A DNA stretch of 64,000 bases, from assembly GCA_002839415.1 (NCBI GenBank), contig PGXZ01000006.1, positions 1 through 64,000 of the forward strand, written 5' to 3'. Below the pieces are notes generated by a model, which did no database searches, was not told where the DNA came from, and worked only from the letters and a program-made list of their open reading frames with translations. Below are positions 18,166 to 28,155 of this stretch, piece by piece. Both the position numbers and the translations under genes were made by a program. The stretch comes from Candidatus Saccharibacteria bacterium HGW-Saccharibacteria-1 (GTDB taxonomy: Bacteria > Patescibacteriota > Saccharimonadia > Saccharimonadales > Saccharimonadaceae). Position 1 is the first letter of the stretch. Every line of letters begins with the position of its first letter.

Positions 18166-19368
18166 TCATAGCTCGGTTGACAGTGCGGCACTTAGGTTGG
18201 TGTGTCCGCTATCGGTGACTAGGACATCATCTTCGATTCTGACACCGATGCCTTCTTCTGGGATATAAATTCCCGGCTCGACCGTCAATACCATACCCGG
18301 CAATAATTCGTTTAGCCGGCCGAGTGAATCATGAATATCAACGCCTAAACCATGACTAATTGCATGAGGAAAGTACTTTCTAAAATCACTATTCGAGTTT
18401 AATAAATTGATTTTATTCAAAGCATATTTCATTATTTCATCAGACTGACGCTGATATTCCAAGATTGGCAACCCAGGATGGATAATGTCCATAATTCGTT
18501 GACGAGCTTCGTTCACGACACCGTGAACCTCTATTTGCCTTGTGGTAGGCTGTGAAATCTTGTAAGTGCGAGAAATATCAGAAGCATAACCACCTAACCT
18601 AGCACAGATATCAAGTAATAATAGATCGCGCTTTTTAAATTTAGCGTCATTATCATTATAGTGAAGAGTGCAAGCATTTAGACCGCTAGCCACAATCGGA
18701 TCACAGGCATGACCCACTGAACCATTTTTACGAAAATAATATGAAAATTCAGCCTCAACCTCATATTCATACGAAAGAGATGGTAACTTTACTTTAACAT
18801 CTTCAAAAGCTCCAACTGTCAGTTTTATAGCTTTTTTTATGGCAGTAACTTCTTCGATATGTTTAATCGCTCGTAGTTTAGATAGCTCTAATCGACAATC
18901 TTGAACTTCGCTAAAAAGACGCTCAAGGTTTTTGCGTAAGTTCTTCTGAGACGGGTTCAGACAAAAATCAAGGTATTTTGCATCAGGTTGGTTACCAAGC
19001 GTATAAACAAACCCATGGTTTCGTGACAAATTTTTAAGCAAATCCATCGCCTCATTATTTGAAATAATATTATCAATACCACTAGTTTTTATAGCAACAT
19101 CATCCGATAAGCTACCGTCGAAAATTTGATGCGATTGACTGATTACTGGCCTAACTAACCAACTTTTATTTTTAGAGCCGTCAATAATTAACCACCAATC
19201 AGGTTCATTTATTCCCGTTAAATACCAAAAATTAGCCTCTTGAGTAAATTTTGCAGCCAAATCATTACTTGATTGCATTGCACTATATGCAGACAGCACA
19301 ATCACACCACCCTTGGTGGAGGTAATAATATTTTGACGATTTAATAAATGAAAACTACTGCTTATCAC
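18166..19368 (-). CDS. pepP: Xaa-Pro aminopeptidase (M24B)
   Basis: The 400-aa protein has an N-terminal creatinase-like domain containing ANFWYLTGINEPDWWL and a C-terminal pita-bread metallopeptidase domain. Metal ligands are visible as LLDICARLGGYASDISRTY (two Asp), AISHGLGVDIHD (His), VEPGIYIP and VRIEDDVLV (two Glu). It removes N-terminal residues preceding proline, useful for an organism living on imported peptides. It lies downstream of a prepilin gene on the same strand with a 33-nt gap. Confidence 0.92.
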   Translation of the reverse strand: MISSSFHLLNRQNIITSTKGGVIVLSAYSAMQSSNDLAAKFTQEANFWYLTGINEPDWWLIIDGSKNKSWLVRPVISQSHQIFDGSLSDDVAIKTSGIDNIISNNEAMDLLKNLSRNHGFVYTLGNQPDAKYLDFCLNPSQKNLRKNLERLFSEVQDCRLELSKLRAIKHIEEVTAIKKAIKLTVGAFEDVKVKLPSLSYEYEVEAEFSYYFRKNGSVGHACDPIVASGLNACTLHYNDNDAKFKKRDLLLLDICARLGGYASDISRTYKISQPTTRQIEVHGVVNEARQRIMDIIHPGLPILEYQRQSDEIMKYALNKINLLNSNSDFRKYFPHAISHGLGVDIHDSLGRLNELLPGMVLTVEPGIYIPEEGIGVRIEDDVLVTDSGHTNLSAALSTEL

Positions 19369-19401
19369 ACATTAAATTGTATCACTAAATTAACTAATAG
19401 A

Positions 19402-20649
19402 TTACTCTTGGATCGGAGCTGTAACGCGAAAGCCGGAACGACTATCGGTTTGAGTGTCGTCATAATCGAGTCCGAGTGCAAATATTCCAGTACCCGAACC
19501 CCATTGATAATCACCGCCTCGACCAATACTATGCTTAGCCGTCTCGCCCGAGCTACAATATACATCGCCAATGCCATTAGCTCCAGTCCAACTATCAGCA
19601 CCGACAATGCCAGTGCTAATTGGCATTATCGGCACCTCTGGCTTATCAATATTTACATTCAAATTTACGTATTCACTAAACACGTAGCCGCCAACGTCCA
19701 TACACGGTTGCCCACCCGTAACGGTTCCGCTGGTTGTCTCGAATACATTACCAGCTAAATCCCAAATTACTTCACCGTTCGAAAGGTTAAGTGTACGCCG
19801 CTGCGAATCACCCAGCATATAATCAGTACCCCCCAAAATGTCGATAACTGTCGTGATACTTGTGTCGCCAGAAAAATTGTTTGTATTATTATATCCATCA
19901 TTAACATTCGTGACCTGTTGACGACCAACAGGTGAATTATCATTATGGCCACTAAAGACATATCCAATGCCAACAATGCCGCTACTCCAGTTGGTGCCAA
20001 TATTTAATACGTTTTGAGATATAGTCATCCATTCAGCCTCGGAAATAAGATGGCAGTCAGTACAACCAACCACACTAGGCGAATAAGACAACGCTTGTGA
20101 CTGAGATACATTCACCCATGGCGTACCAGAAGCCCGCGATACCGGCACATTTCCGCCAGCATTCTTTGCCTCATACTTCATAACACAAAAATCACTAGTC
20201 TTGTAAGTCGAGCTGCCAGGTACCACAATAAAACCGCTTGGACACAATGTTCTTGTTGCGCACGTACCAGATTTTGCACCCTTTGACTTAAGGTATACAT
20301 CAATAAAATAATGAATAGTATCATCGCGAGAACTAGTCGCGTCTATACAAAAACTTTTGCCATCAGTCGAGCCACCGCCGCTTAAAGTGACTTCGCTACT
20401 TGACCTTACGGTGTTTGGTATTGCTTCTGGATAACTATTATTAAAAGTTCGGGCATTATCCATAGCGCTAGCAGCCGTGCTTAAATCACTTTTTAGTTGA
20501 GCCTCGACTGATTTAGCCTCCCAATTACTATACGCGACAAAAGTGATTCCAGATAATATCATTATAATTACAATCACGACAATAACCTCAACCAAGGTAA
20601 AACCTTTTTTTGACGCGCCATCTAGTTTCGTAATTATATTTTTACGCAT
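19402..20649 (-). CDS. Prepilin fused to a formylglycine-generating-enzyme-like domain
   Basis: Starting at ATG 20649 the protein is 415 aa. A basic leader precedes the prepilin motif KKGFTLVEVIVVIVIIMIL; the rest is extracellular. From about residue 165 it resembles the FGE-sulfatase/C-type-lectin-like fold: FCVMKYEAKNAGG, a CTDCHLISEAEWMTI block, GYVFSGHNDNSP, NGEVIWDLAGNVFE and a terminal GRGGDYQWGSG...SGFRVTAP. The catalytic Cys pair of true FGE cannot be assigned, so a binding role is likelier. The longer frame to 20691 overlaps uvrC; I prefer 20649 because TATAAT (20662-20667) lies 12 nt before it. The paralogue at 40798-42021 shares the same domain order. Confidence 0.82.
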   Translation of the reverse strand: MRKNIITKLDGASKKGFTLVEVIVVIVIIMILSGITFVAYSNWEAKSVEAQLKSDLSTAASAMDNARTFNNSYPEAIPNTVRSSSEVTLSGGGSTDGKSFCIDATSSRDDTIHYFIDVYLKSKGAKSGTCATRTLCPSGFIVVPGSSTYKTSDFCVMKYEAKNAGGNVPVSRASGTPWVNVSQSQALSYSPSVVGCTDCHLISEAEWMTISQNVLNIGTNWSSGIVGIGYVFSGHNDNSPVGRQQVTNVNDGYNNTNNFSGDTSITTVIDILGGTDYMLGDSQRRTLNLSNGEVIWDLAGNVFETTSGTVTGGQPCMDVGGYVFSEYVNLNVNIDKPEVPIMPISTGIVGADSWTGANGIGDVYCSSGETAKHSIGRGGDYQWGSGTGIFALGLDYDDTQTDSRSGFRVTAPIQE

Positions 20650-20662
20650 ATGCTTATGGTTA

Positions 20663-22132
20663 TTATAGCCCTTGCATGTAATTAAAAACAAGCTTTGCTT
20701 TGGCTTTTCCGACCACCTTAGCTATTTCTGTTTCCGAAACAGATTTTAACCCACGAACGCTCCCAAATTTTTTTATTAAATTTGACCGAGTTTTAGGTCC
20801 GATTCCTGGTATTTCATCTAACGCACTAGAGGTTTGCTTGGCGCGCTTTAGTACCGTATGATAGCTAACTGCAAATCGATGCGATTCATCACGAATGCGT
20901 TGTAGCAGTTTTATGATATGGGATGAATTTGGCAGATTGATTGTTATAAAATCTTGACTCGTTTCAATATTACCGTTCAATTCTTTTAATTTGACTTCGT
21001 TAATTCCAAGAGTTTGATGCTTTACTATTATTTGTTCATCGCGTTTTGCTAAACCTATAAAAGGAATCTTTTGTTTGCTCAGCGCGTCTCTAGCCTTCAA
21101 AGCTGCGTCAAGTTGGCCTTTACCGCCATCAATCAATATTAAATTTGGCTGCCCCCAACTTTTTAAATTATTTTCACTCAACCGTCTAGTAATAGTCTCA
21201 TTCATATTAAAAAAGTCGTCATTATGTTCGATCTTTGTTTTAAATTTTCGATATTCACCCCTATCACTAGCACCATTTCTAAAAACCACCATACTTGCAA
21301 CCACATTAGTGCCGCCCATGTGCGAAATATCATAACCTTCAATCCTGACTGGAATCGCCGATAGATTTAATAGATCAGTCAAATCCCTAAGTGCTAAATC
21401 TTTGCTTATGTCCAAAAACTCTTTGTCGCCAAACATAATTCGCTGTTGCAGTTCGCCTAAGTTACGAATCTTGTTACGAAGCATTGCGGCTTTTTCAAAA
21501 TCGTACACGCTAGCCGCATTCTTCATTTCAATTTCAAGCTCTTTTGTGATGCTCTTACGATTGCCTTTTATATAACTAAATAACTTGCGTAAATTTGCCT
21601 TATACTCATTACTTGTCATATTGATAGGATTTAAGCCCAGGTGTGAATCCAAATCCGGTTTAGACTTTTCCTTTGGTGTTTTCAGATAATACGGAAAAAC
21701 TTTTCGCAAATGCCTCAATGCCTTTTTAACTGCAAATCCGTTATAATATGGGCCAAAATATTCCGCACCATCATCAATTGGATTACGGGTAAAACTGACA
21801 AACGGCCATTCATTTTTCATATCAATTCGCACAAAAATCAAAGATTTATCGTCGCGTAATAATATATTAAAGCGCGGCATGTAACGCTTTATCATTTCAG
21901 CCTCTAAAAACAAGGCGTCAATTTCACTTTCAGTTTCAATCCAGTCGGTGTCATCAATCTCAGCCACAAGGGCCTTGGTCTTAATATCCATATCGCGTTG
22001 ATTTTGAAAATATTGTTTTACGCGATTTTTTAAAACTGCAGCTTTACCAACGTAAATAATCTCACCGGCTTTATCTTTGTGAAAATAAACACCAGGACTT
22101 CGTGGTAGATTTTTTAATTTATCGCTTTGCAT
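20663..22132 (-). CDS. uvrC: Excinuclease ABC subunit C, short form
   Basis: The 489-aa product contains the GIY-YIG nuclease domain (SPGVYFHKDKAGEIIYVGKA, residues 12-31), a UVR motif (YDFEKAAMLRNKI), the RNase H-like nuclease domain (YDISHMGGTNVVASMVVF) and one C-terminal helix-hairpin-helix (LDEIPGIGPKTRSNLI). It makes both incisions in nucleotide excision repair with UvrA and UvrB. The usual length is near 600, so linker regions are reduced. TATAAT (22141-22146) ends 8 nt before the ATG, indicating a leaderless mRNA. Confidence 0.93.
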   Translation of the reverse strand: MQSDKLKNLPRSPGVYFHKDKAGEIIYVGKAAVLKNRVKQYFQNQRDMDIKTKALVAEIDDTDWIETESEIDALFLEAEMIKRYMPRFNILLRDDKSLIFVRIDMKNEWPFVSFTRNPIDDGAEYFGPYYNGFAVKKALRHLRKVFPYYLKTPKEKSKPDLDSHLGLNPINMTSNEYKANLRKLFSYIKGNRKSITKELEIEMKNAASVYDFEKAAMLRNKIRNLGELQQRIMFGDKEFLDISKDLALRDLTDLLNLSAIPVRIEGYDISHMGGTNVVASMVVFRNGASDRGEYRKFKTKIEHNDDFFNMNETITRRLSENNLKSWGQPNLILIDGGKGQLDAALKARDALSKQKIPFIGLAKRDEQIIVKHQTLGINEVKLKELNGNIETSQDFITINLPNSSHIIKLLQRIRDESHRFAVSYHTVLKRAKQTSSALDEIPGIGPKTRSNLIKKFGSVRGLKSVSETEIAKVVGKAKAKLVFNYMQGL

Positions 22133-22259
22133 TTAAATCTATTATATAGTATAATGCATCTAACTATGATTCGAAATTAACAGAATCCTCTGCTTTACTA
22201 ATGTGATCCACGAAATCATCACCGCTGGTCTAAACAATTTATAAAAAACAAGGAGACCT

Positions 22260-24026
22260 ATGTCAAAAGAGCATTCATCAAAACGCGTGGTCAAATTCCT
22301 ATTCGGACTTTGGCGTGTATCACCTGTATTATGCCTAATAATGGCACTTTCGCAGGTTGTATTTACCATCCTAAGCACCGTGATTGCGCCAGTATTTGTT
22401 TCACAATTACTAACAAATATCGCAAACGGTACAGCTAGCCTAAATAATAGTATCGGCCTACTAATCGGCTATGCAACAATGTTGATTTTAGGAAATGTAA
22501 TCGCCTTTAGGATTACTATCGCTATGGCGTTTGTGGCCGAGACAAAAATGCAATCAACTATTGCGAATCGAGTTTTTACACATTTAAATAACAAAAGTCT
22601 CGGTTTTCATGCAAATAAAATGAGTGGTGGCATCGTTTCGGACAACAACAAACTTAGTGGCTCGATTGAACGATTTTGGGATACAATGATTTTTACAGCC
22701 GTGCCAATCATAACCACCCTAGTAGCTGTTTGTATTACACTTAGCTTTATGTTTTGGCAATATGCAGCAGTACTGACAGTGTTGTCTATAATTATTATGG
22801 CTATAATCGTTAAATCACAAACTAATACTGCAAAAATCAGTCGACAAGTAGCAGAAAAATCTAGCGCTATGACCGCTTTTTTTGCCGATTCAATTAGCAA
22901 TATTGCAACAGTTAAAGCTTTTGCTAAAAGTAAAAATGAGCTAAATAAATACCAGTCACTTATAGAGGATTGGCGCAAGAGTAACATGATAGAAATGAAA
23001 AAAGTCCTAATCATTACTGGCTCGTTTAGTCTTATGATGACAACCATGAATGTTAGCGCCTTTATTGCGGCAGTGTTGGCAGTTGAATACCACGTTCTAA
23101 ATATTGGTGCAATATATCTAATTATCAGCTATACAATGAGCGTCGTAACCGTATTGTGGTCAGTATCTAATGCTACCAGAAACTACATACGTATCATTGG
23201 TGACGCTGGCCCAATGATTAGTATTTTGGACGAAGAAATCGAATTAACCGACCCGGTCAACCCAAAACCACTTAACCTTGATAGGTGTGAAATTAAGTTC
23301 GATAACGTTTGCTTTACCCACAAAGACAATAATGATGCTTTGTTTAATAAATTCTCACTTACTATCAAGCCGGGCGAACAAGTTGGCTTAGTTGGTCGAT
23401 CTGGATCAGGAAAAACAAGCTTGACGCGATTATTACTAAGATTTAGCGATTTGGAATGTGGAAAAATTTTAATTGACGGTCAAGATATTGCCGAGGTCAC
23501 TCAGGATGATCTACACTCTGCTATCGGCTATGTCTCGCAAGAACCAATGCTATTTCATCGTAGTTTGCGCGATAATATCACATATAGCCGACCAGATGCG
23601 ACTGACGATGAGATTAAAGAAGCAGCCAAAAAAGCAAATGCGCTTGATTTCATAAATTCGCTACCAAAAGGCTTTGAAACAACCGTTGGTGAACGCGGAG
23701 TAAAACTTAGTGGCGGACAACGTCAACGCGTCGCAATCGCAAGGGCAATATTAAAAGACGCACCAATATTAGTGTTAGACGAAGCCACATCGGCCCTTGA
23801 CAGTGAAAACGAAATGCTAATTCAGGACGCTCTTGGCAAGCTTATGAAAGGCCGTACCAGTATTGTCATTGCTCACCGATTATCAACAATTGCCAAACTC
23901 GACCGCATCGTCGTAATGGATGATGGTAAAATCGTCGAACAAGGTACTCACAAAGAATTGCTTGATAAAAATGGCCCATACGCAAAATTATGGACACATC
24001 AATCCGGTGGTTTTATTGAAGAATAA
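22260..24026 (+). CDS. ABC exporter subunit (half-transporter) 1
   Basis: The 588-aa half-transporter has a six-helix exporter domain (residues 20-310) and a nucleotide-binding domain with Walker A GLVGRSGSGKTS, Q-loop GYVSQEPMLFHRS, signature LSGGQRQRVAIARA, Walker B ILVLDEATSALDS and switch IAHRLST. It pairs with the next gene, which shares the order, length and a C-terminus ending in QSGGFIEE. Together they probably form a heterodimeric lipid or drug exporter of the MsbA/LmrCD type; the substrate is unknown. An AAGGAGACCT ribosome site lies just before the ATG. Confidence 0.9.
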   Translation: MSKEHSSKRVVKFLFGLWRVSPVLCLIMALSQVVFTILSTVIAPVFVSQLLTNIANGTASLNNSIGLLIGYATMLILGNVIAFRITIAMAFVAETKMQSTIANRVFTHLNNKSLGFHANKMSGGIVSDNNKLSGSIERFWDTMIFTAVPIITTLVAVCITLSFMFWQYAAVLTVLSIIIMAIIVKSQTNTAKISRQVAEKSSAMTAFFADSISNIATVKAFAKSKNELNKYQSLIEDWRKSNMIEMKKVLIITGSFSLMMTTMNVSAFIAAVLAVEYHVLNIGAIYLIISYTMSVVTVLWSVSNATRNYIRIIGDAGPMISILDEEIELTDPVNPKPLNLDRCEIKFDNVCFTHKDNNDALFNKFSLTIKPGEQVGLVGRSGSGKTSLTRLLLRFSDLECGKILIDGQDIAEVTQDDLHSAIGYVSQEPMLFHRSLRDNITYSRPDATDDEIKEAAKKANALDFINSLPKGFETTVGERGVKLSGGQRQRVAIARAILKDAPILVLDEATSALDSENEMLIQDALGKLMKGRTSIVIAHRLSTIAKLDRIVVMDDGKIVEQGTHKELLDKNGPYAKLWTHQSGGFIEE

Positions 24027-24066
24027 TAAGTAAGTAGTACTACAATTTAATTTAAAAGGAGTATTA

Positions 24067-25815
24067 GTGGAAACTAACAAGAACACGCTCAGATTATATT
24101 GGCAGCAAATTAAAAAATATAAGATCAGTTTTTTTATCGCGCTATTTACGATCCCCTTTTCAGTCTTATTTATCAATACACTTTTACCATACTTTCTTAG
24201 CTTATCTATTGGCGGCTTGACTGATAAATACCAACCAGCTATTTGGAATAATTTATGGATTGCAATCGCCATAGGTGCGATTGGTGCAATTTTAAATTAT
24301 ATCGGTTTTCAAGCGCTAACAATTCACGAGGCTAAAAACAGAGCTAGTTTAAGTGATGATACTTTTAGTGAACTGTTAAATAAAGATGTCGGCTTTTTTG
24401 TAAATGAAAAAGTTGGCGCTCTAACTAGTCGATTTATTGATTTTTGCAGAAGCGAAGTTACGCTGCAAGATTTACTAATAATGAAAACGCTTGGTTTCAT
24501 ATTATCAATAGCTATCGGATTGATAATTGTCGCAATGCAGTCATGGATATTAGCCGTCGTGATGACACTATTAATGGCTTGTATGATAATCGAGGTTAAG
24601 TGGAGTATTAAAAAACGAGCCGGACCCAGACATAAGCGCAAAGCACTTAACGGTGAAATAAATGGCCTAATCGCTGACGCCTTTACTAATAATCTAATAG
24701 TAAAGACTTTTGCCAATGAAAATCGTGAAATTAAAATTTTATCAAAAAAGAATAAAGACTTTAAAGAATTGTTCATAAAAGATATTGGCTTTCTTGCCAC
24801 CGAAGGTTCTATTAGAAACACACTAATGGTCGTAATTCAGATTATATCAATAATAATCTGTGCGTATATGGTTTTTAATGGAAAAATGGAAATAGCCATG
24901 GCAATATTTGTATTAACCTACCTGCAAAGAGTTGCCGCACAAATATTCGAGCTTGGCAGTATGTTAAACGGCTACGACCAAGCACTCCTTGAAGCGGCAC
25001 CAATGAGCGAAATGTTAATAAAAGAAAATTTAATTACAGACAAAGAAGATGCGATCAACTTAAAGAAAATCAATCCAAAAATTGACTTAAAAGATATCGA
25101 ATACAAGTATAGCGATTCAAGCGCAAATGTTATTAAAAAAATAAATCTGTCAATCACCGCTGGTGAAAAAATCGGTATCGTTGGACATTCTGGCGCAGGT
25201 AAAACAACTATAACCCATCTATTACTACGCTTTGCTGATGTAACAGGTGGTCAAATACTAATCGACGGTCATGATATTCGTAATATCACCCAAAAGAGCT
25301 TGCGAAAACTAATCGCCTACGTCCCTCAAGAACCAATGCTATTTCATCGTAGCTTGCGCGAAAATATTTCTTACGGAAACTTAAAAGCAAACGACGAACA
25401 GATTTGGACAGCAATTAAACAAGCTAATGCCTATGAATTTATCAAAGATTTACCTAATGGAATTGAAACGACCGTTGGTGAACGTGGTGTTAAATTAAGC
25501 GGCGGACAGCGTCAGCGAATTGCAATTGCCCGGGCAATATTAAAAGATGCACCCATATTAGTTCTCGACGAAGCCACCTCAGCCCTTGATAGTGAAAGCG
25601 AAAAGCTAATTCAAGATTCATTGAACAAACTAATGAAAGGCCGCACTAGTATCGTTATTGCACATCGTTTATCAACAATTGCCAAGCTTGATCGAATTAT
25701 AGTTATTAGTGGCGGCAAAATAGTCGAAAATGGCGCGCATAACGAGCTATTAAAAACAAACGGCATCTATGCAAAACTCTGGAATCGTCAGTCGGGCGGA
25801 TTTATTGAAGAATAA
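24067..25815 (+). CDS. ABC exporter subunit (half-transporter) 2
   Basis: This 582-aa protein is a paralogue of the preceding subunit: six membrane helices, then Walker A GIVGHSGAGKTT, YVPQEPMLFHRS, LSGGQRQRIAIARA, LDEATSALDSESE and IAHRLST. It starts with GTG (24067) and has AAAAGGAGT 6 nt upstream. The 40-nt gap to its partner and the shared C-terminal motif suggest a duplicated, co-transcribed pair. Both sites keep the catalytic Glu, so both may hydrolyse ATP. Confidence 0.9.
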   Translation: METNKNTLRLYWQQIKKYKISFFIALFTIPFSVLFINTLLPYFLSLSIGGLTDKYQPAIWNNLWIAIAIGAIGAILNYIGFQALTIHEAKNRASLSDDTFSELLNKDVGFFVNEKVGALTSRFIDFCRSEVTLQDLLIMKTLGFILSIAIGLIIVAMQSWILAVVMTLLMACMIIEVKWSIKKRAGPRHKRKALNGEINGLIADAFTNNLIVKTFANENREIKILSKKNKDFKELFIKDIGFLATEGSIRNTLMVVIQIISIIICAYMVFNGKMEIAMAIFVLTYLQRVAAQIFELGSMLNGYDQALLEAAPMSEMLIKENLITDKEDAINLKKINPKIDLKDIEYKYSDSSANVIKKINLSITAGEKIGIVGHSGAGKTTITHLLLRFADVTGGQILIDGHDIRNITQKSLRKLIAYVPQEPMLFHRSLRENISYGNLKANDEQIWTAIKQANAYEFIKDLPNGIETTVGERGVKLSGGQRQRIAIARAILKDAPILVLDEATSALDSESEKLIQDSLNKLMKGRTSIVIAHRLSTIAKLDRIIVISGGKIVENGAHNELLKTNGIYAKLWNRQSGGFIEE

Positions 25816-25856
25816 ACCTTCATTCTTACATGCACAAATATTCGCTAGCTAATAAC

Positions 25857-25957
25857 TTATTATTTATATTTCTGAAACATCTGCAGCCAGCGTCATACAA
25901 GGCGCCGGGGCCCTTGAATGACCCAGCGCGAAGCCGTTTTAGGGATATAAAATAATG
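25857..25957. repeat. Palindromic repeat element, intergenic copy
   Basis: About 100 nt form a long imperfect palindrome centred on GGCGCCGGGGCCC. The left arm (TTATTATTTATATTTCTGAAAC..., then GCGTCATACAAGG) pairs with the right arm ending GTTTTAGGGATATAAAATAA. The centre AAGGCGCCGGGGCCCTT and the flank GAAGCCGTT are identical to the copy inside mnmA (45021-45109). It is far richer in GC than its surroundings and lies between the ABC exporter and rplY. Confidence 0.8.
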
Positions 25958-25988
25958 AGATAATTAGACTCGACTCAAAATTAAAATT

Positions 25989-26657
25989 CTATTTACTTGC
26001 TTCGGATTCTGTAGCACCTTCAGTAGCTACTTCAACATCTTCAACCGCAGCATCTTCATCACCACCAGCCGAATCATTTGCCGCCTGAAGAGCACTTGGT
26101 TCGTAAACACTAGCAATCGCTAGCTCCATATCTTGATCAACATCAGCGAATTCGACACCCTTAGGTAATTTAATATCGGCTACCGTTAATTTATCATCGT
26201 CAGTCGCCAAGTTAATAATTGAAAGTTCGATTGATTCTGGCAAGTCGGCTGGCTTTGCCTTAACCTCAATTTGCTCGATAGCTTGTAAAACAACCAATCC
26301 GGCTTTTTCGGCAATGCTATCACCCTCACCTATCAATACGATAGGAACCTCGGCGGTAATAACGTCACTCTGTTTAATAGTATGAAACGCCAAGTGCCGT
26401 ATCGAATGTTTAATTGGATCGACATCAATAGTTTTGATGATCGCTAGCTTCTTTTTACCACCGATCACAATATTGATTGGCGTGTGTTTGCCGGCTGCTT
26501 TTGCGAGCTTAGTAGTTTCAACGATTGGTGACTGTGTCATAATTGGGACCGATTGCCCACCGTACACAATACTCGGTATGAGATTCTCTTTCCTCAGTTG
26601 GGCAACTTTTTTGCCATCAACGTCTCGTTCTTGCAATTCCAATAAAAGATCGTTCAT
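25989..26657 (-). CDS. rplY: 50S ribosomal protein L25 (CTC type)
   Basis: The 222-aa product is the long Ctc form of L25. The N-terminal 5S rRNA-binding domain shows LQERDVDGKKVAQLRKENLIPSIVYG and VDPIKHSIRHLAFHTI; a C-terminal beta domain (VEVKAKPADLPESIELSI-like) and an acidic Ala/Glu-rich tail from about residue 190 follow. It binds 5S rRNA in the large subunit. The gene stands alone, divergent from dedA. Confidence 0.93.
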   Translation of the reverse strand: MNDLLLELQERDVDGKKVAQLRKENLIPSIVYGGQSVPIMTQSPIVETTKLAKAAGKHTPINIVIGGKKKLAIIKTIDVDPIKHSIRHLAFHTIKQSDVITAEVPIVLIGEGDSIAEKAGLVVLQAIEQIEVKAKPADLPESIELSIINLATDDDKLTVADIKLPKGVEFADVDQDMELAIASVYEPSALQAANDSAGGDEDAAVEDVEVATEGATESEASK

Positions 26658-26752
26658 ATTTATCCCCCAGTCATTTAATAATAACTTACTACTATTATAC
26701 CACTTGGCGCTCGAGGTACGAACTCATAGTGCTTATGTGATAGAATATAATA

Positions 26753-27466
26753 ATGATACCTGGATTTGATTTTATTACTTTTGCCCAAACTGCTGGACCA
26801 ATTGCAGCCCTACTAATTGTTGCCGCGATTATTTTTGCCGAAAGCGGCTTGCTTATTGGCTTCTTTTTACCTGGCGACAGTTTATTATTTACACTAGGCT
26901 TTCTAATTCAAGGTACGAGCAATTTTAAATTAGACCTCAATATCTACCTTGCCGTAACCGTACTATTTATCGCAGCCGTTATTGGCGATAACGTTGGTTA
27001 TACTTTTGGTAAAAAAATTGGCCCGAGGCTATTCAAAAAACCAGACTCGTTATTATTTAAACAAGAAAACGTCAAGCGCGCTCAAACATTCTATGATCAA
27101 TACGGCGGTAAAACAATCATATTGGCTCGATTTATCCCAATTGTACGAACTTTTGTGCCGCTAATCGCTGGTATTGCAAAAATGGAACACAAAATATTTT
27201 TTATGTATAATATGATTGGTGGATTTTTATGGACAGTTGGCATCGTTTCACTGGGTTATTTCCTGGGCGCAGCTCTTGGTAAAATGGGGGTCGATGTCGA
27301 CACTATCCTTTTGCCGATTATCGCAGTAATATTGATTGTTTCTATTGCGCCCGCACTTTATCACTTATTAAAAGACAAAAATCAGAGGCAAGCTATTTGG
27401 TCCGCAACAAAACTTGAGTTCCAAAAAATTACTAAAAAAATAAATAGGCGAATCACAAATCAATGA
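26753..27466 (+). CDS. DedA family membrane protein
   Basis: The 237-aa product has the DedA/VTT layout: AIIFAESGLLIGFFLPGDS (residues 24-42) with the conserved acidic residue, and GGKTIILARFIPIVRTFVPLIAGIA-like loop (about residues 119-142) with its Phe-Ile-Pro and Arg residues, plus four or five membrane segments. DedA proteins help move undecaprenyl phosphate or lipids across the membrane. TAGAAT (26741-26746) ends 6 nt before the ATG. Its stop overlaps the start of the PAP2 gene by 4 nt, a functional pairing seen in envelope lipid recycling. Confidence 0.9.
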   Translation: MIPGFDFITFAQTAGPIAALLIVAAIIFAESGLLIGFFLPGDSLLFTLGFLIQGTSNFKLDLNIYLAVTVLFIAAVIGDNVGYTFGKKIGPRLFKKPDSLLFKQENVKRAQTFYDQYGGKTIILARFIPIVRTFVPLIAGIAKMEHKIFFMYNMIGGFLWTVGIVSLGYFLGAALGKMGVDVDTILLPIIAVILIVSIAPALYHLLKDKNQRQAIWSATKLEFQKITKKINRRITNQ

Positions 27467-28155
27467 CACTCGAAATCATTAAACGATCAAAACCCAAAAT
27501 ACCCTGGTCGACAAAAGCTTGCATAATATTTTCAATCTTTTGTTTACTAATTGGTTCTGCGATATTTATAGTTGCATATATCAGCATGTCCAAGAATATA
27601 TTGCTCGATCAATACAATCAACCTCTATTAAGCTGGTTAGTAGAGCATCGAAAAACTCAAATAACATACGCATTATCTATAGTTACGACTTTTGCGGGTT
27701 CGTTTTACCTCAGTAGCCTAGTCGGTGCAATTGCTATTATTTGGGCTTTGATTAAACGTGAAATATGGCGACCCGCTTTGCTAGTTGGTGCGATTAGTAT
27801 TTGTCCAATAATTTCATCTGTTACGAAAACTATCGTTCAAAATACACGGCCAGACCAACTAAATATGATCCAGCCATTTGAATTGGATTACTCATTCCCT
27901 TCTGGACATACACTCGGAATCATTGTATTGCTATTAGTTCTTGGATATTTAATAATTTCTCGCCACACGAGCGATTTCAGAATAACCGTATGGCTCATTA
28001 TAACCGTAGCTTTAACAGCGCTCATAGCATTTAGCCGTCTATACCTTGGCTATCATTGGCTAACGGACGTCGTCGCCTCGATTGGCCTTGGCTTTATTAT
28101 CTTGTCACTAGCTATTGTCGCCGATAGATTCTTTATACATATATTTAAAAACTAA
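27463..28155 (+). CDS. PAP2 family phosphatase
   Basis: The 230-aa membrane protein has the three phosphatase motifs: KTIVQNTRPDQ (C1), PSGHTLG (C2) and SRLYLGYHWLTD (C3), within six hydrophobic segments. Bacterial members dephosphorylate undecaprenyl pyrophosphate or phosphatidylglycerol phosphate on the outer face. Translational coupling with the DedA gene (overlapping ATGA) suggests both serve carrier-lipid recycling. It ends 4 nt inside the convergent uvrA gene's 3' end. Confidence 0.9.
   Translation: MTLEIIKRSKPKIPWSTKACIIFSIFCLLIGSAIFIVAYISMSKNILLDQYNQPLLSWLVEHRKTQITYALSIVTTFAGSFYLSSLVGAIAIIWALIKREIWRPALLVGAISICPIISSVTKTIVQNTRPDQLNMIQPFELDYSFPSGHTLGIIVLLLVLGYLIISRHTSDFRITVWLIITVALTALIAFSRLYLGYHWLTDVVASIGLGFIILSLAIVADRFFIHIFKN

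Noticed and set aside
20650-20691. Longer start for the prepilin at 19402
   Set aside because: It overlaps uvrC and covers the TATAAT box; the ATG at 20649 gives a normal short basic leader.
26746-26751. TATAAT directly before the dedA ATG as its -10 box
   Set aside because: Only 1 nt separates it from the start codon; TAGAAT at 26741 has the spacing seen in other genes.
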